This document shows positions 50,197 through 58,300 of a stretch of 64,000 nt of DNA, piece by piece. Under the pieces are notes generated by a model. The model was not told the origin of the DNA, ran no database searches, and was given only the letters and a program-made list of their open reading frames with translations. The stretch spans positions 481,501 to 545,500 of the forward strand of contig NZ_CP118747.1 of the NCBI RefSeq assembly GCF_030996345.1. Reading direction: 5' to 3'. The stretch is from Acidithiobacillus sp. AMEEHan. Lineage in GTDB: Bacteria; Pseudomonadota; Gammaproteobacteria; Acidithiobacillales; Acidithiobacillaceae. The position numbers were made by a program, and so were the translations under genes. Within the stretch, counting starts at the first letter, position 1, and every line of letters begins with the position of its first letter.

Positions 50197-50619
50197 AGAT
50201 GGGTTCGTCGTACGCTTACTGTTGTCGAATGGTACCGGGCTTTCAGAATCGATCAGCCCGTGCTCGCCGCCGAAGTCCACCCAGCCGACTTAGACGACCT
50301 CACTGCATGTGCAACCAATGGCACGCTTGATTTTATTACCATCGATGGCGTCGTTGCCGGCCTCATCGCAACAGAACCGGGCGAAATCGACTGGGTGCGA
50401 GGCTACGTGGTGATCGAAGAAATCATGGCCCCCACCCGTCGCGGCCATGGCTATGCTGCCCAGGCCCAACGCCTGCTCACGGCCCGCTTGAGTGAGACGC
50501 ACGGTAGCGAGTCCCTCATCATCGGCACTATTCATCACTTGAACATTGCCTCATCCCAAACCGCAACCCGTGCCGGCAGGCCAGAGGTCATGAGTTACCG
50601 CTTCCTGTCGATGAGCTGA
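50197..50619 (+). pseudogene. 5'-truncated GNAT acetyltransferase
   Basis: The frame is open from 50197 to TGA 50619. It reads WYRAFRIDQPVLAAEVHPADL, GVVAGLIATEPGEIDW, GYVVIEEIMAPTRRGHGYAAQAQRLL (acetyl-CoA site, R-x-x-G-x-G/A) and GTIHHLNIASSQTATRAGRPEVMSYRFL. This is the C-terminal half of a GNAT protein. The start of such a protein is missing and fetB begins just upstream. GTG 50260 would give 119 residues, probably too little for a full fold. It marks the left edge of the lower-GC islet. Confidence 0.6.
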
Positions 50620-50746
50620 TGAAACATCGGGTGCTACCAACGGCGCTGTCGCTGACTACGCGGCGGCAGCAATCACCTTCGGGCAACAAGTCCCAAGCGA
50701 GATCTTCTTCTAGAGTCCGTAGTACACCCCTCTTTATTTATTCAGA

Positions 50747-50767
50747 GTACTCTATATAATAGAGTAC
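50747..50767. promoter_or_regulatory. Palindromic operator over the -10 of the islet operon
   Basis: GTACTCTAT and ATAGAGTAC are perfect 9-bp arms around ATA. A consensus -10 TATAAT (50755-50760) lies inside the palindrome, with a -35-like TTTATT at 50733-50738. AGGAGGTG follows and the first gene starts at 50782. A dimeric winged-helix repressor, probably the one encoded at 51,306, would block the promoter. Confidence 0.7.
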
Positions 50768-50781
50768 ACAGGAGGTGGGTC

Positions 50782-51306
50782 ATGACACTTGATCAGTCGA
50801 AAGCCAAGCAGACGCTTGATACCATCAAGCGTGTAGAAGGGAAGAGCGCGGCAGCACTCCATGGAATCCTCACTGCTCCATTTTTATTTCTGTGGGGAGT
50901 CATCTGGTTCTTGGGTTATGGCTCCGCTGCGTTGTTTCCCCAGTGGGAGTCATGGGTGTGGTTGGCACTGGTCACTGCAGGCGTGGCCGGGACCATAATG
51001 CTCGCAAAAGGCGTGGCCAGGAAATCTCAGTGGTTTTCGGTATTGCCAATCATCGTTGTCGCTTTGTTCATATATTTTGTCAGCAATATGATGCCGAGCA
51101 AGGTCAGTGCGGAATCCGTAATTCCACTAACTATTGGCTTGATATACGCCTTGTCAAACCATGGTAAAATGGTGTTAATAGGGCTCGCTGTTATCTTGGC
51201 AACCATGATCGGTTATTTCTTCATGCCATATTATTTCTCTTGGTGGATGGCAATCGTGGGCAGCACCACTCTGATTGGTGGCGGTTTCTTCTTAAGGAAA
51301 ATCTGA
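50782..51306 (+). CDS. Hypothetical membrane protein of the islet operon
   Basis: The 174-residue protein starts at ATG 50782 with AGGAGGTG upstream. A charged N-terminal helix (DQSKAKQTLDTIKRVEGKSAAALHG) precedes about five hydrophobic segments (FLFLWGVIWFLGYGSAAL, VWLALVTAGVAGTIMLA, VLPIIVVALFIYFVS, MVLIGLAVILATMIGYF, MAIVGSTTLIGGGFFL). GC content is visibly lower than in neighbouring genes. Family not recognised. It overlaps the next gene as TGATG. Confidence 0.75.
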   Translation: MTLDQSKAKQTLDTIKRVEGKSAAALHGILTAPFLFLWGVIWFLGYGSAALFPQWESWVWLALVTAGVAGTIMLAKGVARKSQWFSVLPIIVVALFIYFVSNMMPSKVSAESVIPLTIGLIYALSNHGKMVLIGLAVILATMIGYFFMPYYFSWWMAIVGSTTLIGGGFFLRKI

Positions 51307-51611
51307 TGGCTGAAAGCGTGGAAATAAACAAGATCATCCACCAGCCAGTGCGGTTGAAAATCATGGCTGCGCTTAGGCCACTAGCCAGCAATGGCAGCCA
51401 TTCATCCTTGGATTTTTCCCGGTTAAAGGCGATCACTGGGGCTACGGATGGAAATCTTGGGGCGCAAATAGAAGTATTGGAGAAAGCCGGGTATATCTCC
51501 GTAGTAAAAGAATTTCACAAGAGGAGGCCAAAAACGTTGCTCAGTTTAACGGCGTCTGGTATTGATGAATTCGATGATTACAAGAAATCATTGATCAGAA
51601 TAATTTCTTGA
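51306..51611 (+). CDS. Winged-helix DNA-binding regulator (ArsR/MarR-like, HTH_34 type)
   Basis: The 101-residue protein starts at ATG 51306. Its winged helix is INKIIHQPVRLKIMAALRPL, LDFSRLKAITGATDGNLGAQIEVLEKAGYI and a wing KRRPKTLLSLTASGIDEFDDYKK. This pattern is the single-domain HTH_34 family. It has no Cys, so metal sensing of the ArsR kind is unlikely. It probably binds the palindrome at 50,747 and autoregulates the operon. Confidence 0.82.
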   Translation: MAESVEINKIIHQPVRLKIMAALRPLASNGSHSSLDFSRLKAITGATDGNLGAQIEVLEKAGYISVVKEFHKRRPKTLLSLTASGIDEFDDYKKSLIRIIS

Positions 51612-51733
51612 CGTGCCAATTGATGGCCAAAGGATACGATGGATCGCTGCAAACTATCTTGCCAAGCTAATCAAGGGAAATTTATTGCACCATTCTTTGA
51701 ACACATACACTTTTCAAAAACAGGTGGTGACGT

Positions 51734-52306
51734 ATGGATCGAGCAAACCTGGTAGTCTGTTTATCAGTTATTTTCATAGAAACTTTTATTGGCATTCGTT
51801 TCCGAAGTTACGATCCAGATAAAACCCATTCTAAAGCATATTTTGATCGCTACTATTTTTGGATTCTTGGCGCGGACATCTATGTTAGCTTTGGTATCGG
51901 AATCTTTCTTAATCGATTATTTGAACTTCCCGATATAAAATACATTGCATGGAAGATTATTGGAATATTGTTTGTTTTGTTTGGATACGCGATTAGATTG
52001 TATTCCATCCATATCATGGGCAAAAACTTTTCGATAATGCTGCGTGTGGAGGATGGTCAACGCCTGGTCACGGGAGGTCCATATCGTTACGTCCGTCATC
52101 CTTCCTACACTGGCGGCCTTCTCGCTTTATCAGGGATTGGGATTCTCTCCGGTTATTGGACGGTATTTGTCCTGCTTTTTCTTTCCGTATTATCTTTGCA
52201 GCTCTTAAGAATCAAAAACGAAGAATCCATATTGACGAAAAGCCTTCCTGGCTACCTTGAATACCAAGCGCTTGTAACGAAGAAAATTATCCCCGGAATT
52301 CTTTGA
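51734..52306 (+). CDS. Isoprenylcysteine carboxyl methyltransferase (ICMT) family protein
   Basis: The 190-residue membrane protein has about five hydrophobic helices and the ICMT core: LRVEDGQRLVTGGPYRYVRHPSYTGGLLALSGIGI, then EESILTKSLPGYLEYQ. The His and Glu residues of the SAM site are kept. Bacterial members methylate unknown substrates, as CaaX prenylation is not known here. GGTGG lies before the ATG. The 122-base gap after the regulator gene shows no other ORF with a ribosome-binding site. Low GC, like the rest of the islet. Confidence 0.82.
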   Translation: MDRANLVVCLSVIFIETFIGIRFRSYDPDKTHSKAYFDRYYFWILGADIYVSFGIGIFLNRLFELPDIKYIAWKIIGILFVLFGYAIRLYSIHIMGKNFSIMLRVEDGQRLVTGGPYRYVRHPSYTGGLLALSGIGILSGYWTVFVLLFLSVLSLQLLRIKNEESILTKSLPGYLEYQALVTKKIIPGIL

Positions 52307-52309
52307 CGA

Positions 52310-52500
52310 GGCTTTGCAGCGGAAGTCGCGGAATCTCTCCGGAATATCAGCACCGCCCGAAATGGCACAAGTCGATGAGGATGGCGACGGAATCGCTCGA
52401 TGGTGGCGACACCCAAGCCCCGATTGACCGAAAAAACTTCGCCCCACTCCAATGCAGATTGCTGGTCACCATGGTACTCACTGAAACTACCAGATCAGGT
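52310..52500 (-). mobile_element. IstB-like transposition ATPase remnant
   Basis: On the minus strand one frame reads STMVTSNLHW and, after a one-base shift, the next reads LEWGEVF followed by VATIERFRRHPHRLVPF. IstB/DnaC-like helpers of IS21 end with the same order: TSNL-x-F-x-EW-GEVF, then an I-x-R-x-x-H helix. About 60 codons survive, with at least one frameshift and no start. No terminal repeats were found. It marks the right edge of the islet; the remaining bases to 52,581 show nothing else. Confidence 0.6.
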
Positions 52501-52581
52501 ACGCGAGCATCGGGGAAGCAGGGAGTTTTGAGGCACGTAACCGAAGTTCTCCGCGGAACAAGCAGAGGTAAATGGTTCGCG

Positions 52582-53448
52582 TCAGCGCATCAGGTCTTGG
52601 CGTTGCAGCGCGGAGATACGTTGTTCGAGGGTCGGATGTCCGGCCAGAATTCCTCGACTCTCGCCGAAGGTGGCCAGGGCTGCCAGGGGCCCGCAGCAAT
52701 CATCCTGAGTAATGCTGGAAGCCCGCCGGCGCAGCAAAGAGATCATTCCTGCAGCGCCATATTGCTCGGCGGCGAAACGATCGGCTGCATATTCCCGGCG
52801 CCGTGAAAGCCAGGCGATGGGAAGCAGCGCAAACAGAAAGATCAGTGCCTGCAACAACACCAATAGCAGCGAGCGGAAGGGCTGTTGGGCGTGAAAAAGC
52901 GTTGCCAAAATCTGCGCAAGGGTGAAGGCAGAAACGATACTGGTGCCCAGCAAAAGCTGCATGCCCAGCATATCTCCGAAATACACATGCGCCATTTCAT
53001 GCGCGATGGCGGCACGCAATTCCGCATCCGAGGCCGATTGCAACAGGCCGGAAGACAAAACCAGCCAAGCTCGCTGCTGACCCAAGCCGAGAACGAAGGC
53101 ATTGGGAGCCTCGGCGGCAAAGCGGTAGAGCTGCGGCGTCGGCATTCCCAAGCGTTGTGCAAGCTCATGGGCAACGGTACTGGCGAAGCGCTCTCGCGGC
53201 ATTGCGCCCAGCTGCTGCAAGTCCAGCCCGCGCTGGACCACCAAAGGCGTAAGCAGGCCAAAAAACAGGGCAGCGAATAGGCTCAATCCAAAAACCAGGA
53301 GCGGCAGCCATGGGAGCAGAGTGTGCAGCGAATACGCAAGGCCATTGCTGGAGAACGGCAGCAGCGCCAGCGAGATCAGCAGCACCATCTCCACCGTTAG
53401 CAGAAAAGCGCTTAGCAACAACCACAGCAACGCCCTGATCCACACCAT
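52582..53448 (-). CDS. M48-family membrane metalloprotease, HtpX-like
   Basis: The 288-residue protein starts at ATG 53448 with GGAG upstream. Two N-terminal hydrophobic helices, the zinc motif AIAHEMAHVYFGDM (HExxH), two more helices and REYAADRFAAEQYGAAGM (third ligand) are present. The ending SRGILAGHPTLEQRISALQ resembles HtpX. It is a second M48 protease besides htpX at 22,609, with weak identity to it by eye. It lies after bioD on the same strand with a 90-base gap. Confidence 0.85.
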   Translation of the reverse strand: MVWIRALLWLLLSAFLLTVEMVLLISLALLPFSSNGLAYSLHTLLPWLPLLVFGLSLFAALFFGLLTPLVVQRGLDLQQLGAMPRERFASTVAHELAQRLGMPTPQLYRFAAEAPNAFVLGLGQQRAWLVLSSGLLQSASDAELRAAIAHEMAHVYFGDMLGMQLLLGTSIVSAFTLAQILATLFHAQQPFRSLLLVLLQALIFLFALLPIAWLSRRREYAADRFAAEQYGAAGMISLLRRRASSITQDDCCGPLAALATFGESRGILAGHPTLEQRISALQRQDLMR

Positions 53449-53539
53449 TCCACACGCTCCCGTCTCTGTACTGTTTGCGGCATGGTAGCGCCTGCAGCGC
53501 ACTTTTTATCATTGTCAGGAGTGTAACAGATCTCAGGCA

Positions 53540-54178
53540 TTACGGAAGCGTGACACCATCAAGCTCCGTGGCTTGAAAGGGCAAGTGGCCAAGGAAGCTA
53601 CCGCGCATCCATTGCTGCAAGGTTTCCAAGGTGCCGGCGGCCACTTGCTCCTGACAATGATTTGCGATCCATCCCGCATACGGTGCCCCGCGCTGCAGTA
53701 TGACGGCCTCGCTGAGGCGGGCATGGTTGATGGCTCCGAGGCGCAAGCCCACCACCAGGATCAACGGCAATCCCAGTTCCTCGACCCAGTCAAGGGTGTC
53801 CCAGCCGGCTCCCAAAGGCACGAGCAGCCCCCCCGCCCCTTCTACCAAGATGCGCTCGACACGCTGCGCACGCGCCTGCACGAAAGCCGTCATCCGCGCA
53901 CGATCCATCTCCTGCCCCGCGAGCTTGGCGGCCCAATGCGGTGCGATGGGCGGCGCAAAACGGTAGAGATTGCACTCGTTGCGCGCCAGTTGCGGATGGC
54001 TAGCGATGCGCAATTGCTCGATGTCGGTCCAAGTAGCATCGGCGTCCTGACCCGAGGCGTACGGCTTGAGCGCCGCCACCGTCAGGCCGCGCTTGGCAAA
54101 GGCGCGGGCAAGAGCTGCCGTGACGCGAGTCTTGCCGACTTCCGTATCGGTACCGGTGATGAAATATCCCGCTATCAT
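53540..54178 (-). CDS. bioD: Dethiobiotin synthetase BioD
   Basis: The 212-residue enzyme starts at ATG 54178, overlapping the bioC stop as TGATG; a TTG one codon earlier is possible. It has FITGTDTEVGKTRVTAALA (P-loop), LKPYASGQ, LYRFAPPIAPHWAAKLAG and ILVEGAGGLLVPLG. It closes the ureido ring using ATP and CO2. It is the last gene of the bioF-bioH-bioC-bioD run. Confidence 0.95.
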   Translation of the reverse strand: MIAGYFITGTDTEVGKTRVTAALARAFAKRGLTVAALKPYASGQDADATWTDIEQLRIASHPQLARNECNLYRFAPPIAPHWAAKLAGQEMDRARMTAFVQARAQRVERILVEGAGGLLVPLGAGWDTLDWVEELGLPLILVVGLRLGAINHARLSEAVILQRGAPYAGWIANHCQEQVAAGTLETLQQWMRGSFLGHLPFQATELDGVTLP

Positions 54179-55020
54179 CAACTTCGCCTCCGTGGAACGA
54201 ATTGCAAGGGCTGCACGTCTCCTGTCGCCCGCTCGGCGGCGCGCCAGGCATGGGCATGGACTACCTCGTAGTGCAAAGGCAGTTTGCCTTCGGGCGTACG
54301 CAATTCCTCATACGCGCTGCGCAACCGTTGCAACTTCCGCGGCGTAAAAAGCCCACGACGTGATTGGGAGTTGCCCGCGCCAATACCGCGCAGATCACGC
54401 AGCAGCGTATCCAGATCATCGTAGTGCAGCTCATAGTGCTCGACATCGAGCACCGGGTCGGCAAAACCGGCCTGCACCATGGCATCGCCAAGGTCATGCA
54501 TATCCAAAAACGTGTGCACATGCGGCTCATCGTCGACGGCGCGAAAAGCCTGGCGGAGCTCCCGTAGGCTGTCCGGCCCCAGGGAACTGCAGAGAAGGAG
54601 CCCTTCAGGCGGCAAGATACGGCGCATTTCCCGCAGGGCGGGCAGGGGGTCCGGCAGCCACTGCAAAAGGAGATTGCTGAAGATCATCTGCACGGTGGCG
54701 TCGCGCAGAGGCAGATGCTCGGCATCCCCCTGCAGGTACCACTGACGCTGCAGCCAGGATTTGCGCCGCCGCGCTTCCTGCAGCATGGGTAGTGCCAGAT
54801 CGACAGCAAGGACCCGGGCGCGGGGAAAATGGCGGTTGAGGCGGCGGGTCTGCAGACCGGTGCCGGCACCGAGATCGAGGAGGAACTGCGGATCGATCTT
54901 CAGTAGCTCCAGACGGGAAAGCATTTCCTGACCGACCTGATCCTGCAGGGTGGCCAGTGCCTCGTAGTCCTTCGCTGCCCGGGAAAAGTGACGCTGTACC
55001 AGATGCTTCTGCACGCTCAT
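54178..55020 (-). CDS. bioC: Malonyl-ACP O-methyltransferase BioC
   Basis: The 280-residue SAM methyltransferase starts at ATG 55020, overlapping bioH as ATGA. It has HFSRAAKDYEALATLQDQVGQEML, LLDLGAGTGLQTRRL (SAM site), LPLRDATVQMIFSNLLLQWLPDP and MRRILPPEGLLLCSSLGPDSLRELRQAF, the BioC pattern. It masks malonyl-ACP so pimelate can be built by fatty-acid synthesis. Confidence 0.94.
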   Translation of the reverse strand: MSVQKHLVQRHFSRAAKDYEALATLQDQVGQEMLSRLELLKIDPQFLLDLGAGTGLQTRRLNRHFPRARVLAVDLALPMLQEARRRKSWLQRQWYLQGDAEHLPLRDATVQMIFSNLLLQWLPDPLPALREMRRILPPEGLLLCSSLGPDSLRELRQAFRAVDDEPHVHTFLDMHDLGDAMVQAGFADPVLDVEHYELHYDDLDTLLRDLRGIGAGNSQSRRGLFTPRKLQRLRSAYEELRTPEGKLPLHYEVVHAHAWRAAERATGDVQPLQFVPRRRS

Positions 55021-55766
55021 GGGAGAAAGACCTCGCGCAACGCAGCGGCACAAGCGGCAGGCTGGGCAAGAAAAGGGGCGTGGCCGCTGGGGAGGCAGTG
55101 CAGTACGCTGCCGGAGAGCGCTTGATGCAGATATCTGCCCGCCGCTGGTGGCACGATCCGATCGTCGCTGCCGGAAAGGATGAGCACCGGAAATGGCAAG
55201 GACCGCAGGGCGGGGCGCAGGTCGAGCCCCTGCAGAAAGCCCAGCCCCGCGCGCAGACAGCGCCGATCGGGTAAGGGCCAGTCTTCTACCCGCGGCAGAT
55301 TCCGGCGTGCCTCGGCATCGCCCAGCACCTGCAGGGCGAGGAAGCGCCGCCGTACTGCCGCCGCATCGCCCTCGAGTTCGTCGGCAAAGGCCTGCAGTTG
55401 CGCTGCCGGGATCCCCGCCGACCAGTCACTGCGCTGGACAAAGCATGGGCTGCTGGCTGCCAGTACCAGACCGGCGATGGGCGGCTGCGGACCCAAGGCC
55501 AGGGCAAGGGCGATCAGCCCTCCCAGAGACCAGCCGAGGAGGATGGGCGGCTGGGGCAGCCCCAGCAGACACTCGCGCAGATGCGCCAGCTCTGCCTCCC
55601 AGTCCCAGCCTTCCGGGGGACAGGGACGGCTGCCGTGCCCCGGCAGATCCCAACACCCAGGGCGAAAGTCAGGCTGTAAATAGGGTAGCCAAGGGGCAAA
55701 GATGCGCCGATCCATTCCCCAACCGTGGAGCAGGATCAAGGGCTTGCTCTCGCAAGGGACACTCAT
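55017..55766 (-). CDS. bioH: Pimeloyl-ACP methyl ester carboxylesterase BioH
   Basis: The 249-residue alpha/beta hydrolase has LILLHGWGMDRRIF, DLPGHGSR, LLGWSLGGLIAL (nucleophile Ser), LSGSDDRIVPP (acid) and PSGHAPFLAQP (His). It removes the methyl group at the end of pimeloyl-ACP synthesis, ending the BioC-started cycle. It overlaps bioF and bioC by ATGA at both ends. Confidence 0.93.
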   Translation of the reverse strand: MSVPCESKPLILLHGWGMDRRIFAPWLPYLQPDFRPGCWDLPGHGSRPCPPEGWDWEAELAHLRECLLGLPQPPILLGWSLGGLIALALALGPQPPIAGLVLAASSPCFVQRSDWSAGIPAAQLQAFADELEGDAAAVRRRFLALQVLGDAEARRNLPRVEDWPLPDRRCLRAGLGFLQGLDLRPALRSLPFPVLILSGSDDRIVPPAAGRYLHQALSGSVLHCLPSGHAPFLAQPAACAAALREVFLP

Positions 55767-56929
55767 ACGCGCTCCAGGGCATGCAGCAGTTGCTCGATGT
55801 CCTCGATGCTGTGGGCGGCGCTGAGACTGATCCGCAGCCGCGCCTGCCCCTGGGGTACCGTTGGCGGTCGTACCGCCGGGCAGTAGATTCCTGCCGCGCG
55901 CAGCGCTGCGGCTGCCGCCAAGGCGGCGGCATTGCTCCCCAGGATCAGGCCCTGGATGGGGGTCTGGCTGGGCAGGAAGGGGCGTCCGTGCAGGCCGGCC
56001 TGCAAGCGCTGGCGTAGCCTCTGCAAGTGCTCACGCCGGTCTTGCGCCTGCTGTAACAGGGGCAGGGCCGCCAGGGTAGCCGCCGCCAGGGATGCCGGAA
56101 GCGCGGTGTGAAAGAGATAGCTGCGCGCCGCCTGCTGCAGCCAGCAGATGGGGAAAGCGGAACTGGCAACGAAGGCCCCATAGCTACCAAAGGCCTTGCC
56201 GAGGGTGCCGATACGCAGGATCAAGGCATCGCCATCGCATTGCCAATGTTCCACACTACCCCGCCCTTCCCGGCCAAGAACACCGAAGGCATGGGCCTCG
56301 TCGAGGATCAGGGCGGCGTCGTAGCGCTGAGCCAGAGCCAGTAGCTCCGGCAGGGGGGCAAGGTCGCCATCCATACTGAACACCCCTTCGCTGACGATCC
56401 AGGCCCGGCCACTGCGGGGCTTGCGCAGCAGGGTCTCCAGGTGTTCGAGATCGTTGTGGCGAAAGCGCTGCAGTCGCGCCCCACTCAAGCGGGCGCCATC
56501 GATGAGGGAGGCATGGGCGAGACGATCGAGAAAGAGGTGATCTTGCGCTGACGTCAGGGCGCCGAACACACCCAGGTTCGCCAAGTAGCCGGAGCCAAAG
56601 AGGAGTACCGCCTCCACGCCTAGCCACGAGGCCAGAGCTGCCGCGAGTTCCGCATGTTGCCGCCGCTCGCCGCCCAGCAGCGGGGCGGCCCCGGAGCCAA
56701 ACTCGCCGACCGCGAAGCTCTGTTGCGCTGCTTCACGGAGCGCGGGGTGCCGTGCCAGACCGAGATAGTCGTTGCTGGCGAAAGAAAGCAGCAGCCTACC
56801 CGCAGCGTCGTGGTAGAGGGGACGCATTCCTGGCGCTGGCTGCAGGACTTCGGTCTGCCGCAGCAAGCCCAAGGCGCTACGCTCCGCCAGGGCCTGTGCC
56901 CAACCGTCTTCCATGCTGCGTCGATTCAT
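55763..56929 (-). CDS. bioF: 8-amino-7-oxononanoate synthase BioF
   Basis: The 388-residue PLP enzyme is taken from ATG 56929 (MNRRSMEDGW); ATG 56914 is also possible and no clear binding site decides. It has SFASNDYLGLARHPALREAA, FGSGYLANLGV, HASLIDGARLS, SEGVFSMDGDLAPL, LDEAHAFGVLG and GTLGKAFGSYGAF (PLP Lys). It joins pimeloyl-ACP and alanine. First gene of the biotin run; the 81-base divergent gap to comF must hold both promoters. Confidence 0.93.
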   Translation of the reverse strand: MNRRSMEDGWAQALAERSALGLLRQTEVLQPAPGMRPLYHDAAGRLLLSFASNDYLGLARHPALREAAQQSFAVGEFGSGAAPLLGGERRQHAELAAALASWLGVEAVLLFGSGYLANLGVFGALTSAQDHLFLDRLAHASLIDGARLSGARLQRFRHNDLEHLETLLRKPRSGRAWIVSEGVFSMDGDLAPLPELLALAQRYDAALILDEAHAFGVLGREGRGSVEHWQCDGDALILRIGTLGKAFGSYGAFVASSAFPICWLQQAARSYLFHTALPASLAAATLAALPLLQQAQDRREHLQRLRQRLQAGLHGRPFLPSQTPIQGLILGSNAAALAAAAALRAAGIYCPAVRPPTVPQGQARLRISLSAAHSIEDIEQLLHALERV

Positions 56930-57010
56930 CGCGACGGTATAGGGGAGGCGCGCGTACCTTGTCAACGGCAGACTGAGGGACAACAATGGCCGCTGCTTGG
57001 GGAGGACGGC

Positions 57011-57727
57011 ATGCTGCGCAGTGGCATCGGAACATGGGGGACAGAATGGTCGCGTTGGAGTCGCCAGAAACTATTGCCGTGGTTGCTGCCCGAAAGCTGC
57101 CGCTTTTGCGCCGCGCCGGGAGCGCCCCTCTGTGCTGACTGCCTGCGGGAACTGCCACGGCTGCCCGTCGACCGCTGTAGCTGGTGCGCCTTGCCCGTAA
57201 ATGACGAGGGTGACTGCCCGGTCTGCAGCATCGAAGCGCCCAGCTACGACTACACTTTTTGCCCTTTCGTGTATGCGCCGCCTCTCGCGGAGGCCATCAG
57301 CGCCTGGAAGTTTCACGACGGACTCGATTGGACCCGGCCCTTGGCCGAGGCCTGGATCGAGGCTTGGGAAACACCGCCCCCTCGCCCCGATGCCCTCTTG
57401 CCCGTACCTGCACACCCCGCGCGCCTGCGCGAGCGCGGTTACAACCAGGCAGCACTCCTTGCGCGTCATTGGGGTCGGTACTACGACGTATCGGTACGCG
57501 ATGTCCTGCGCCGGGTGCGCAATACCCCGCATCAGGTCGGCGGCAGCCGCGATCAACGGCGCACTAATCTGCAGTCGGCCTTCACCGTACCTGGCCGTCT
57601 GCCACAGCATGTCGCCCTCGTCGATGATGTGATGACCACCGGCAGCACCGCCGAAACCCTCGCCCAATTGCTGCGCGAGCATGGGGTGGCGCGGGTGGAC
57701 CTGTGGATTCTGGCTCGCGCTTTATGA
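57011..57727 (+). CDS. comF: ComF family protein (phosphoribosyltransferase-like)
   Basis: The 238-residue protein starts at ATG 57011 behind GGGGAGGA. A zinc-finger part has CRFCAAPGAPLCADCLREL and CSWCALPVNDEGDCPVC. The phosphoribosyltransferase-like core has LLPVPAHPARLRERGYNQAALLA, RRTNLQSAF and HVALVDDVMTTGSTAETLAQLL. ComF helps DNA uptake or repair during transformation; beside bioF it is also the GntX-type neighbour in gammaproteobacteria. Its stop overlaps trmL as ATGA. Confidence 0.9.
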   Translation: MLRSGIGTWGTEWSRWSRQKLLPWLLPESCRFCAAPGAPLCADCLRELPRLPVDRCSWCALPVNDEGDCPVCSIEAPSYDYTFCPFVYAPPLAEAISAWKFHDGLDWTRPLAEAWIEAWETPPPRPDALLPVPAHPARLRERGYNQAALLARHWGRYYDVSVRDVLRRVRNTPHQVGGSRDQRRTNLQSAFTVPGRLPQHVALVDDVMTTGSTAETLAQLLREHGVARVDLWILARAL

Positions 57728-58227
57728 ATCCGCCTCCCTGGCTGGAACTCGTACTCTATCAACCGGAAATCCCGCCCAATACCGGCAATGTGATTCGCCT
57801 CTGTGCCAACACCGGGGTTGGGCTGCACCTCATCGAGCCCCTGGGCTTTGCCTGGGAGGACCGTCGCCTGCGGCGAGCAGGACTGGATTACCACGAATTC
57901 GCCACGGTCCTTCTCCATTCCTCCTGGACCGATTGCCGTGCCCATCTGGCGGGACGACGTTTCTTTGCCTTCAGCACCAAGGGGAAGCCTGGTAGCTTTG
58001 CTGCGGCGCGCTTTCAAGCCGGGGACGTATTGGTCTTCGGCCCCGAAACCCGGGGCTTGCCCGAGGAAATCCTCACCGAATTCTCTCCCGAGACACTGCT
58101 TCGCCTGCCCATGCGCCCTGGCCAACGCAGCCTCAACCTGTCGAATAGCTGCGCCGTCGCCGTCTTCGAGGCCTGGCGCCAGCTCGGTTACCCCGGGGGA
58201 GATGACGCTGTCATAAAAGTGACATAA
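57724..58227 (+). CDS. trmL: tRNA (cytidine(34)-2'-O)-methyltransferase TrmL
   Basis: The 167-residue SPOUT enzyme starts at ATG 57724 inside the comF stop. LVLYQPEIPPNTGNVIRLCANTGVGLHLIEPLGF, RRAGLDYHEFA, VFGPETRGLPEEIL and LPMRPGQRSLNLSNSCAVAVFEAWRQLG are the TrmL signatures. It methylates the wobble base of tRNA-Leu. Its last codons overlap the Pho box of the next gene. Confidence 0.94.
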   Translation: MNPPPWLELVLYQPEIPPNTGNVIRLCANTGVGLHLIEPLGFAWEDRRLRRAGLDYHEFATVLLHSSWTDCRAHLAGRRFFAFSTKGKPGSFAAARFQAGDVLVFGPETRGLPEEILTEFSPETLLRLPMRPGQRSLNLSNSCAVAVFEAWRQLGYPGGDDAVIKVT

Positions 58228-58247
58228 AAGTTTCATCAAAATGTCAC
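58208..58247 (+). promoter_or_regulatory. Four-repeat Pho box upstream of the MFS transporter
   Basis: CTGTCAT, GTGACAT, GTTTCAT and ATGTCAC begin at 58208, 58219, 58230 and 58241, each 11 bases apart with AAAA, AAAA and CAAA between. This is two PhoB boxes in tandem. A -10-like TGTAGA at 58256 lies about nine bases after the last repeat, the spacing used by PhoB-activated promoters. The first repeats overlap the trmL end. Confidence 0.8.
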
Positions 58248-58300
58248 AATCTTGGTGTAGAGTTTCGGCTTACAAAACCGCCGCTACCCAGGAGTTTCCC

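Noticed and set aside
52303-52806. 167-codon plus-strand frame after the ICMT gene
   Set aside because: It runs antisense to the IstB remnant and to the conserved end of the M48 peptidase and has no start signal.
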